Positions 7,329-13,630 of a stretch of DNA of 22,521 nucleotides are shown one piece after another. Numbering within the stretch: the stretch's first letter is position 1; each line of letters starts with the position of its first letter. Location of the stretch: NCBI GenBank assembly GCA_001801405.1, contig MGXQ01000069.1:16778-39298 (forward strand). Reading direction: 5' to 3'. A program made the translations under genes and the position numbers. Origin of the DNA: Gammaproteobacteria bacterium RIFCSPHIGHO2_02_FULL_42_13. GTDB lineage: Bacteria; Pseudomonadota; Gammaproteobacteria; UBA12402. Under the pieces are notes generated by a model, which did no database searches, was not told the origin of the DNA, and saw only the letters and a program-made list of their open reading frames with translations.

Positions 7329-8315
7329 ATGAAAAAAATATATGTGGTGGCTTTATGTGGTTTTGTATTGAGTTGCGTGATGGTATTCAATGCATTTGGT
7401 TTTACGCCGATTAACAGTGTTGCAGCGATTGTGAATGATGGCGTGATTACACAAGCGCAATTAAATCAAAAAACGGCGATGATGAAGGCGCAAATGAAGC
7501 GCGCGAAGTTCAACATCCCATCTGATAGTGTGTTAACACAACAAGTGTTGCAGCAGATGATTGATCAACTGTTGCAAGTTCAAGCGGCAAAAAAAATGGG
7601 GATTCAAATTAGCAATACCGAGTTGAATGCTCAAATTAGTGATATTGCACAAAACAATAAGATCGGTGTCGATGATTTGTATAAATCCGTACAAAAAGAT
7701 GGTTGGACGATTGAAAGTTTTCGTGAAGAAACGCGCGAAGAGTTGATGATGAAAGAGCTGGAGCAGCGCGAGGTGGTTGCGCGTATTAGCATTAGTCCGC
7801 AAGAAGTGGATAACTTTTTAAACATTGCGCTAGGAAGTTCTGGCGCGTTGCGTGAATATCATTTGCAACGCATCGTGTTAGCGTTACCGGATGCGCCATC
7901 GCCGGATCAAGTCAACCAAGTTAAAAATGATGCGGATGTGATTTTCAAACAATTAAAATCGGGAACCGATTTTTCGAAAACAGCCATTGAGAAATCATCG
8001 GGCAGCAATGCGTTGAAAGGCGGTGATTTAGGTTGGAAGCAATTAGCAGAATTCTCTATGCCCGTTGCGCAAGTGGTTAAAAATATGAAGGTGGGGCAAA
8101 TTTCCGATCCGATTCAAACCGTCAGTGGGTTTGAAATTGTTAAGTTGTTAGCAGAGCGCAACGTTGCCAAAACCACGAAAGCGCAGCGCATGCAAGTCGA
8201 GCAACTCATTTTTAATCGCAAGATTGAAGAGGGGATTGAAGATATGATTAATCAACTGAGAGGAAATGCATATATACGAATCCTAATTACTTCCCCAGCA
8301 TCACCGGCAAAATAA
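7329..8315 (+). CDS. surA: Periplasmic chaperone SurA, short form with one parvulin domain
   Basis: SurA escorts unfolded outer-membrane proteins such as LptD to the BAM complex. The 328-aa protein has a signal peptide (cleavage near AFG, residue 24), the SurA N-terminal chaperone domain (about 26-170, starting INSVAAIVNDGVIT), one parvulin-like domain (about 176-277) and the C-terminal helix ending NAYIRIL. E. coli SurA has 428 aa and two parvulin domains; the one kept here aligns with P1 (LPDAPSPDQVNQVK, ALKGGDLGW). P2 is absent. The histidines normally in LSHIL and GFHI are Arg181 and Glu269, so prolyl isomerase activity is unlikely (inference). AAGGA lies 8 bp before the ATG. The stop is 1 bp after lptD at the 5' side; the 3' end overlaps the convergent transporter. 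pdxA and ksgA, frequent neighbours, are missing. Confidence 0.9.
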   Translation: MKKIYVVALCGFVLSCVMVFNAFGFTPINSVAAIVNDGVITQAQLNQKTAMMKAQMKRAKFNIPSDSVLTQQVLQQMIDQLLQVQAAKKMGIQISNTELNAQISDIAQNNKIGVDDLYKSVQKDGWTIESFREETREELMMKELEQREVVARISISPQEVDNFLNIALGSSGALREYHLQRIVLALPDAPSPDQVNQVKNDADVIFKQLKSGTDFSKTAIEKSSGSNALKGGDLGWKQLAEFSMPVAQVVKNMKVGQISDPIQTVSGFEIVKLLAERNVAKTTKAQRMQVEQLIFNRKIEEGIEDMINQLRGNAYIRILITSPASPAK

Positions 8316-10233
8316 TCATCTGCATGCCGCGTAGGTGCAAATTGCGTTGCAAGGTAATGGGGGTTTCGTTGTGGAGTTGACGCGTGAACCAAGTTTCATT
8401 CTTAAGTACGAGTCGTGCGGAGAAGAAAATCGGTAATTTAAATTGAATCTTGATTTCTTCAGACATCTCAATTAGTTTTTGCACGGTATCTGTGCCAAAG
8501 GAACATAGGGATGTCGCGGCGATACCGTGTTGTTTGGAATAGTTGACGAAATATTGTAATCGTTTGTCCACTTTTCGTTTTAATTGCTCGAGTGCTTTGT
8601 CGCTTTCGTAACTGTTTACATCGACAACGCCGCTGCTGACAAAAATAAAGTTTTTAAAGTAATCTGAAAACATGCGGTGTGCCCATAATACGGTATGCAT
8701 GCCTTCACCAATGCTATCGCCGATAAAGAATACCGCGGTCGGTAAATCAGTATCGATAGGAGGGGCAAATTCTTGTGTTGTGGCAACGGGAAATGTAAAT
8801 AATTGATCGAGCTTTTTGACTTGTTTTTTAATGTTTTTATAATGATAGCTAATGGCTATGCCCAGAGCAATAAAGGAGCCATTGATGAATAAAATTAACC
8901 AGCCACCTTCCATAAATTTGCTTAAGATGATCGTAACTAAAATGCTTGCGCAAATTAGAAAGCCGACAATAGATAATGGTAAGCGTACCATCCATTTCCA
9001 GTTCGTTCGATTTTTTGCCCAATAAATACATAAGCCTGTGAGCGAAAGGGTAAACGTAATAAAAACGCTGGTACTATATAAAATAACCAATTCAGAAACA
9101 GAACCTTGTGTCATTAATACGATAATGACTGCTGCCACGCCAAACAAGACGATGCCGTTTTGCACGACTAAGCGACTGGATAACGTTCTGAAGCGTCGAG
9201 GGACCCATCCATCGATCGCCATGTTGGCGAGCACGGCCGGACCGCCTAAAAATCCTGTATTAGCGCCGACAAACAATACGCATGTTTCGAGCGCCATAAT
9301 GAGGATTAAAAAATAATGACCATAAGGTAATGCAGAGAGTGTTTTTTCAAAGACAACGGCGTTTAGTGTTTTGCCCGCAACGGGTCCTACATCCCATAGA
9401 AAATATAGAAAAATAATGCCGCCCGCGATAAGACCTAACGATAGAGCAATATAAAACATCGCCCATTTGCCTGTACGTACGCGCGGTTCTGCTAAGTTGT
9501 TAACATTGTTGGAAACAGCTTCTAGTCCGGTATAGGTACCTCCGCCCAATGAATAGGATTGTAATAAAATTGCAACCATGGCGATCCAGCCAACGGAGCC
9601 AAGCAAGTGATGCGTGTCAGCGACGGTTTGGTGAGTGGCAATGGTGAGATGGTGTCGTTGCAACATAACACCATAGATGATTACAGCAACATGCGTGGCC
9701 ACAAATCCCAAAAAAACAGGCATTAATAGTTTAATGGATTCTTTCATTCCACGCAGATTGATATACATCATGGCGAAAATGAGGAGAATCTCTGTTATTA
9801 ATTTATAATGTTGTAAGCCATCAGGGAGTACGCTGAACAAAGCATCAATGCCACTTGCAAATGAAATGGAAATCGTTAAGACATAACCCAGTAACAACGC
9901 CACGCCAGATATTAATCCAGAATAGGGGCCAATCAAACGCGAAGCGACCTTATATCCGCCGCCGCCGCTGGGGAATAATTCAATCACTTGGTTATACGCA
10001 AGCGCGATAATAAATACGGTCAGGAGCACCATGATTGCAATATATAGTGCGAACGATGTGTAGTGGCCAAGGGCTAGGTAAGTTTGTTCCGGACCATAGG
10101 CAGAAGATGACACCGCATCTGCGCCAAGACCTATCCAGGCGAATAGAGCGATCAGCGAAATATGCTGTCGAGTATCCTGGGAGAGCGGATTACGCGGAGC
10201 GCCAAACAATAAGTGTTTAATTTTTTTAATCAT
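8287..10233 (-). CDS. KimA-like APC-superfamily permease (potassium or amino acid uptake)
   Basis: This 648-aa inner-membrane protein has about 12 hydrophobic segments (residues about 25-470) and a hydrophilic cytoplasmic domain (about 475-648). GLGADAVSSSAYGPEQTYLAL (first helix, starting at 35), FPSGGGGYKVA and GYVLTISISFASGIDA match the B. subtilis KimA/YdaO potassium importer group. Asp39, Tyr46, Tyr117, Thr120 and Ser124 fall where KimA has its ion-binding residues, but Gly116 stands where KimA has an Asp. The cytoplasmic part has a USP-like alternation (VFFIGDSIGEG, LPIFFSARLVL). A K+ role is likely but a different substrate is possible. It converges on surA with a 29-bp overlap of coding ends. 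The upstream region has an AT-rich stretch but no clear promoter. Confidence 0.75.
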   Translation of the reverse strand: MIKKIKHLLFGAPRNPLSQDTRQHISLIALFAWIGLGADAVSSSAYGPEQTYLALGHYTSFALYIAIMVLLTVFIIALAYNQVIELFPSGGGGYKVASRLIGPYSGLISGVALLLGYVLTISISFASGIDALFSVLPDGLQHYKLITEILLIFAMMYINLRGMKESIKLLMPVFLGFVATHVAVIIYGVMLQRHHLTIATHQTVADTHHLLGSVGWIAMVAILLQSYSLGGGTYTGLEAVSNNVNNLAEPRVRTGKWAMFYIALSLGLIAGGIIFLYFLWDVGPVAGKTLNAVVFEKTLSALPYGHYFLILIMALETCVLFVGANTGFLGGPAVLANMAIDGWVPRRFRTLSSRLVVQNGIVLFGVAAVIIVLMTQGSVSELVILYSTSVFITFTLSLTGLCIYWAKNRTNWKWMVRLPLSIVGFLICASILVTIILSKFMEGGWLILFINGSFIALGIAISYHYKNIKKQVKKLDQLFTFPVATTQEFAPPIDTDLPTAVFFIGDSIGEGMHTVLWAHRMFSDYFKNFIFVSSGVVDVNSYESDKALEQLKRKVDKRLQYFVNYSKQHGIAATSLCSFGTDTVQKLIEMSEEIKIQFKLPIFFSARLVLKNETWFTRQLHNETPITLQRNLHLRGMQMIILPVMLGK

Positions 10234-10330
10234 TTTTTCTGTCTATATAATCTAAATCTAATAGGCGGACTATTGTAGATCAAAATAAGGCGGATCGGTA
10301 TCCATAATTGGAATATTTTGTGACAAACCC

Positions 10331-10648
10331 TTATTGGCTCCACCTTGCTCCCGGCTGTCGTTCGGATGCGGGTTGGCGAAGCCGGCTGTTGTGGTTGGCA
10401 ACATGGGGGAGAGGCATTTTATGCGAGATATGCGGGTGATGCTGCCAGTAGCTATCGGCATTATGTCCTGTTGGTGGTGGATTGATAAAAGAGAGGTACA
10501 TATTATGTTGTTGCAAAAACATGCCATCCATTGCCTGTTTCATCGCGTTTTTGAGTGACTGAGCAGCTCTGAGCTGGGGAAATCCAGTCATAGCATGAGT
10601 TTTATAGGAGTTAATGTTTTGAGTGGGTTTCTTTTGCGTTGGCGTCAT
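10331..10648 (-). CDS. Small His/Pro-rich hypothetical protein
   Basis: I do not recognise this 105-aa protein. The start at 10648 is set by AAAGGAGGATCT directly before the ATG, close to an ideal ribosome binding site; a longer frame to 10687 lacks one. A sigma70-like promoter precedes it. The N-terminus is basic and polar (MTPTQKKPTQNINSYK), the middle is amphipathic (LRAAQSLKNAMKQAMDGMF), and the second half is rich in His, Pro and Asn (INPPPTGHN, WQHHPHISHK). No signal peptide or membrane segment is present. It lies at the edge of an integrated-element remnant and may be recently acquired. The histidine clusters could bind metal, but this is only a suggestion. Confidence 0.55.
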   Translation of the reverse strand: MTPTQKKPTQNINSYKTHAMTGFPQLRAAQSLKNAMKQAMDGMFLQQHNMYLSFINPPPTGHNADSYWQHHPHISHKMPLPHVANHNSRLRQPASERQPGARWSQ

Positions 10649-10675
10649 AGATCCTCCTTTATCTTTGATGCATTT

Positions 10676-10704
10676 ATTATAGGCCAATAATTGACCGCTG
10701 CCAG
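10676..10704 (-). promoter_or_regulatory. Sigma70-like promoter of the small His/Pro-rich gene
   Basis: On the minus strand CTGGCA (10699-10704) and a perfect TATAAT (10676-10681) are 17 bp apart. The predicted leader is about 20 nt and holds the strong AAAGGAGGA ribosome binding site. Confidence 0.5.
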
Positions 10705-10754
10705 GTGACTTTTAGAGTTTTTAATCTGGGCGTCCCTGGGGAGGGGCGCTCTGG

Positions 10755-10780
10755 TGGTGCCGAGAAGAGGAGTCGAACCT
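10755..10780. repeat. Distal attachment-site copy (att), tRNA-Thr 3' end duplicate
   Basis: This 26-bp stretch starting TGGTGCCGAGAAGAGG is identical to 12558-12583, the 3' end (CCA, acceptor arm and part of the T-arm) of tRNA-Thr. The flanks differ on both sides apart from isolated bases. There is no matching 5' half here, so it is not a tRNA gene. Confidence 0.85.
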
Positions 10781-11056
10781 TCCAAGGATTCCGTTAGCGG
10801 TCATATCATCAGCATTGAAAAACCCTTTCGGTGGGTGGTCAAAAATGCAGGACTTAATGTAAAAGAAATTAACCGCCACACCTTGCGTCACACCGCCATA
10901 ACGCATCTGGTGCAAGCGGGTGTTGATCTTCCAACCGTACAACGAATTTCGGGTCATAAAACCTTGCAAATGGTGGTAAGATACAGCCATCAAAACGGTG
11001 AGCATATTCAATCAGCGATGGATGTGTTGGAGAAAAGATATGGGCTTGGTGATTGA
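10781..11056 (+). pseudogene. Tyrosine recombinase (phage integrase) C-terminal catalytic fragment
   Basis: About 91 residues of the integrase catalytic domain remain: a helix FRWVVKNAGL, then HTLRHTAITHLVQAGVDL (HxxR box), the RISGHKTLQMVVRYSH segment (GH and the nucleophilic Tyr) and an end at EKRYGLGD. The N-terminal arm, the core-binding domain and the first catalytic Arg are absent. The sequence becomes integrase-like right after the distal att copy, and the frame can be read back through that att to a GTG at 10754, but no ribosome binding site supports it. It is best read as a 5'-truncated relic of the enzyme that inserted this element at tRNA-Thr. Confidence 0.8.
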
Positions 11057-11279
11057 TTCTTGCAATTTAGTATTGCAATGAACCGTTCCAAGCCTTGGTC
11101 TAATTGAGTGCAAATTCAGTTTTGTTTTGATAACAAATACGCAGAAAATAGCTTGTGGATTAATCTACGACGCTTTCACTATAAAAATATTGGCTAACTT
11201 GTTTGATTTATTATATTATATGCGTTGATAATTGATTTCAGGTGCATTTTCGAAGCATTCATTATAAAGGAATTATACT

Positions 11280-11606
11280 ATGACATCAGGAATATCAGAC
11301 AAAAACAGAAAAATCCTTGATCTATTAAATAGGACGCAAAAAGGACCCTTTACCGCCAAAGAAGCTTCTTTAGCGCTAAATTTTCCTTTTAAAAAAACGA
11401 GTATTCTATTAACTTATTTTGCAACTAAAGAATGGTTATCCAGGATCCAGCGAGGGCTATATATTACCGTTCCTTTAGGTACCATCAATCCTAAAGAATA
11501 TAAAGAGAATTCTTGGATTGTTGCTGATCGTATTTTTTCTCCCTGCTATATTGGCGGCTGGAGTGCTGCTGGTGCCAATATAAAATCTATTTCTTTTTAT
11601 TGTTAA
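11280..11606 (+). pseudogene. AbiEi-type antitoxin/regulator, 3'-truncated
   Basis: The 108-aa frame has an N-terminal winged-helix region (KILDLLNRTQKGPFTAKEAS, then the recognition-helix area) followed by RIQRGLYITVPLG and IVADRIFSPCYIGGWSAA. That order is typical of AbiEi antitoxins of type IV abortive-infection systems, which repress their own promoter and neutralise the AbiEii nucleotidyltransferase toxin. Family members continue after GGWSAA with a conserved HWxLTEQ-like stretch and a further domain; here the frame reads GANIKSISFYC and stops. AAGGAAT lies 7 bp before the ATG. No AbiEii toxin gene follows. The remaining DNA-binding part might still be expressed. Confidence 0.6.
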
Positions 11607-11694
11607 TCACAAAAAATTAATATTTTTCTATTTTTGGCTGACAGATTCTAACCGCCATATTACAATGCTGCTAAAATTAACATTGGAGGCGAAG

Positions 11695-12288
11695 ATGAAA
11701 ACATATTCTCAAGAAGATATCCTGCAATTCTTGAATAAAATGGCGCAGGAAGGTCGGATGCCTGAGAACACGGCCAGCGCTCAAAAAGCTGCCGTTTCAA
11801 AAATATTTAAAGCGTTAGATGAAAAAGAATTACCCGAGGGCGTTGACGTAGACGAGTTAATCCGAAGGTTCCAAATTAAGGCAAAAACTGAGCTTCAAAG
11901 CGATAGCTTGCGAATATATGGGACTCGGTTTAAGTCAGCTTTTAATGGGTTTTTGAAATGGAACATGGATCCATCAAACTACAAGCCAAAAACTAGGCGT
12001 GGAAGACCTTTAAAAAACCCCTGCCATGATGTAAGACCTCCCTTATGCAAGGATACCATAAGCCAGCCAATGACAAGTGCTGGAATTTCTTCGCAACTTA
12101 ATGCTGCTTCCTTGGTTAAGTATCCGCTGATTACTGCCAGTATTCGCGGATCTTTGGAAATCCCCGAGGAATTAAGCAAGTCAGATATCGATCGGTTACT
12201 TCCATTGGTGACCGAAATTATAAAAGCGCACGGCAGAAAGACTTCCCCATTGAGTGAAAAAGAGGAAAACGACCATGATAATGTTTAG
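11695..12288 (+). CDS. Hypothetical protein of mobile-element type, 197 aa
   Basis: No named family can be assigned. The start at 11695 has GGAGG 5 bp upstream; the frame is open 30 bp further but lacks a ribosome binding site there. The N-terminal half is helical (SQEDILQFLNKMAQEG, LIRRFQIKAK) and contains SLRIYGTRFKSAFNGFLKW followed by DPSNYKP and a basic RRGRPLK patch. This resembles the SAM-like core-binding part of tyrosine recombinases and could bind DNA. The C-terminal part (YPLITASIRGSLEIPEELSK to LVTEIIKAH) looks like a short beta-then-helix module. The stop overlaps the start of the 50-aa ORF by 14 bp, suggesting a two-gene unit. Confidence 0.6.
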   Translation: MKTYSQEDILQFLNKMAQEGRMPENTASAQKAAVSKIFKALDEKELPEGVDVDELIRRFQIKAKTELQSDSLRIYGTRFKSAFNGFLKWNMDPSNYKPKTRRGRPLKNPCHDVRPPLCKDTISQPMTSAGISSQLNAASLVKYPLITASIRGSLEIPEELSKSDIDRLLPLVTEIIKAHGRKTSPLSEKEENDHDNV

Positions 12289-12427
12289 AAAAATTTTCGA
12301 AGCAATCCAATTTATCGTAAAATTGTTTATTGAGCAAAGCTCGGCTCAAACAAAAGTTCAACAACCACAGCCCCCAAATATCAATATTTATATTACAAAT
12401 AATCAAGGAGAAAAACCAAAAACATAG
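12275..12427 (+). CDS. Small 50-aa protein overlapping the preceding gene
   Basis: The ORF starts inside the end of the 197-aa gene (14-bp overlap) and has GAGG 9 bp before its ATG. The product begins with an amphipathic or weakly hydrophobic helix (MIMFRKIFEAIQFIVKLFIE), then a Gln/Pro-rich stretch (TKVQQPQPPN) and NINIYITNNQGEKPKT. The position and overlap favour translational coupling; function is unknown. It is short enough that chance cannot be ruled out. Confidence 0.45.
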   Translation: MIMFRKIFEAIQFIVKLFIEQSSAQTKVQQPQPPNINIYITNNQGEKPKT

Positions 12428-12557
12428 GTCGCATATGATAGGTTCGCCTTCCTTTTTTGGTCTAGATGATGCCCGATTTGTCTCTGCACAATTACACCAG
12501 AATTACACATAAAGAAAATCTTAAAAAATTAAAAGTGATGTAACATATTGATTTATC

Positions 12558-12633
<76 letters not shown>

Positions 12634-12645
12634 ATTCTAGCAAGT

Positions 12646-12723
12646 GTAGCCTGGGTGAAGCGAAGCGAAACCCAGGATGAAAGCCCTGGGTTTCACTCGC
12701 TTTGCTCGTTCCACCCAGGCTAC
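12646..12723. repeat. Head-to-head REP pair (BIME-like), copy A
   Basis: Two inverted REP units meet around ATGAAAG. Each begins with GTAG and folds into a hairpin: GTAGCCTGGGTGAAGCGAAG... on the plus strand and a related GTAGCCTGGGTGGAACGAGC... on the minus strand. With short flanks (12640-12727) it is identical over 88 bp to copy B at 13527-13614. Confidence 0.9.
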
Positions 12724-12743
12724 GTTACTGAAGAGAGGATACT

Positions 12744-12783
12744 ATCAAGGAAATTTAAAAAAATCTCTCCTTATTTCCTTGAT
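12744..12783. other. Inverted repeat with 11-bp perfect arms
   Basis: ATCAAGGAAAT (12744-12754) and ATTTCCTTGAT (12773-12783) form an 11-bp stem with an 18-nt loop. It lies upstream of the coiled-coil gene promoter. There is no T-run, so it is not an obvious terminator. It may be a protein-binding site or the end of a former insertion. Confidence 0.5.
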
Positions 12784-12835
12784 TCCGATATAGAAAACTC
12801 TTATCGATAATTTTCCGATAGGTTTATGGTATAAT
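12783..12835 (+). promoter_or_regulatory. Extended -10 promoter and repeated upstream sites of the coiled-coil gene
   Basis: TGGTATAAT (TATAAT at 12830-12835) is an extended -10 element. No good -35 is present at 16-18 bp. Upstream lie two direct copies of TTCCGATA (12783-12790 and 12813-12820), 30 bp apart, about three helical turns, with the perfect palindrome TTATCGATAA (12801-12810) between them. The second copy overlaps the promoter region, so a regulator binding there is plausible. Confidence 0.45.
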
Positions 12836-12873
12836 GACTTGCGGGTATAGATTTTTAATGAAAGAGGTGATTT

Positions 12874-13428
12874 GTGTTAAGAACAGTGATAAAAGTTGCT
12901 GCCCCAGTGGCGCGTGCGCTTGGACAGGTTGCTGGACCAGCAGTTAAAAAGGTGGCGACAGAAGCTGGAGAAAGGGTAGTTCCAACAGCCGAAGAGATAG
13001 GGCGAACACGAGAACTTTTTAATGTTGTGGACGATCGTTTAGCCGCCAGTTTAAAAGGAGTAACTGATGGCATGGCAAGAATGGAGGCCCAAATTGTTAG
13101 ATTAGAGGGGAAAATGGAGGCCCAAATTGTTAGATTAGAGGGGAAAATGGAGGCCCAGGTTGTTAGATTAGAGGGAAAAATGGACGCCCAAATAGCTAGG
13201 CTAGAAGAGAGAATGGATAAATTTGCCACCAAAGAGTCGGTTAAAGAAGGATTTCAACATATGGAGACAAGGTTGAAGTACTATCTTTTAACTGGAGCTG
13301 GTGGATTAGCCATCACGGCTCTAACAATAGCCTCGCGATCGGGTGTTAGTTTTTTTGAATCACAAAAGCAACCCGAAGTTACCGAAACACCGGTCGATGA
13401 ACAAAAAATTCCAATGCAGCCACGCTAA
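12874..13428 (+). CDS. Membrane-anchored coiled-coil protein with hendecad repeats
   Basis: The 184-aa product starts at a GTG preceded by AAAGAGGTGATTT, a strong ribosome binding site. The N-terminal 45 residues are an Ala/Val-rich amphipathic stretch (VAAPVARALGQVAGPAVKKV). A coiled coil follows, whose core (residues 70-113) is four 11-residue repeats of the type MEAQIVRLEGK. Next come DKFATKESVKEGFQHMETRLKYY, one predicted membrane segment (about residues 139-158, LLTGAGGLAITALTIASRSG) and a short polar tail. I cannot name a family; C-terminally anchored coiled-coil proteins of this layout occur in bacterial, phage and mitochondrial-type proteins. Two identical REP pairs flank the gene in direct orientation. 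Function is unknown. Confidence 0.7.
   Translation: MLRTVIKVAAPVARALGQVAGPAVKKVATEAGERVVPTAEEIGRTRELFNVVDDRLAASLKGVTDGMARMEAQIVRLEGKMEAQIVRLEGKMEAQVVRLEGKMDAQIARLEERMDKFATKESVKEGFQHMETRLKYYLLTGAGGLAITALTIASRSGVSFFESQKQPEVTETPVDEQKIPMQPR
13081..13212 (+). repeat. Four tandem 33-bp repeats within the coiled-coil gene
   Basis: Units start with ATGGA at 13081, 13114, 13147 and 13180. The first two are identical, the third differs at a few bases and the fourth is more diverged. The 33-bp length keeps the frame and encodes 11 residues, i.e. one hendecad of coiled coil per unit, so copy-number changes lengthen or shorten the rod without breaking the gene. Confidence 0.9.
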
Positions 13429-13502
13429 CCCAAGTGGTGACAATTACGCTCCATCCGCGTTGTTGTCGCCGCGCTCTGTCAAAGAAATTTAAAGTAAGAA
13501 AT

Positions 13503-13522
13503 CTCCGCTGCTTGCAGCGGAG
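13503..13522. other. Perfect GC-rich hairpin between convergent genes
   Basis: CTCCGCTGCTTGCAGCGGAG is a perfect 20-bp palindrome. No T-run follows on the plus strand; a T-richer stretch (ATTTCTTACTTTAAATTTC) follows on the minus strand. It could help terminate the giant gene, but the strong REP pair lies between, so this is uncertain. Confidence 0.45.
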
Positions 13523-13532
13523 ACAAGCAAGT

Positions 13533-13610
13533 GTAGCCTGGGTGAAGCGAAGCGAAACCCAGGATGAAAGCCCTGGGTTTCACTCGCTTTGCTCGTTCCA
13601 CCCAGGCTAC
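13533..13610. repeat. Head-to-head REP pair (BIME-like), copy B
   Basis: This is identical to the copy upstream of the coiled-coil gene, including short flanks (GCAAGT on the left and GTTA on the right). It lies 20 bp past the stop of the giant minus-strand gene and may form its 3' transcript end. Confidence 0.9.
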
Positions 13611-13630
13611 GTTATTTGCGGCGGGGATTT

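Noticed and set aside
11060..11078. TTGCAAT/ATTGCAA hairpin after the integrase fragment as terminator
   Set aside because: Only a 7-bp AT-rich stem and no following T-run.
12330..12512. 60-codon plus-strand ORF after the island genes
   Set aside because: It overlaps the 50-aa ORF out of frame and lacks a ribosome binding site; its end shows no recognised match.
13081..13212. CRISPR-like array
   Set aside because: The 33-bp units are contiguous without spacers and encode a coiled coil.
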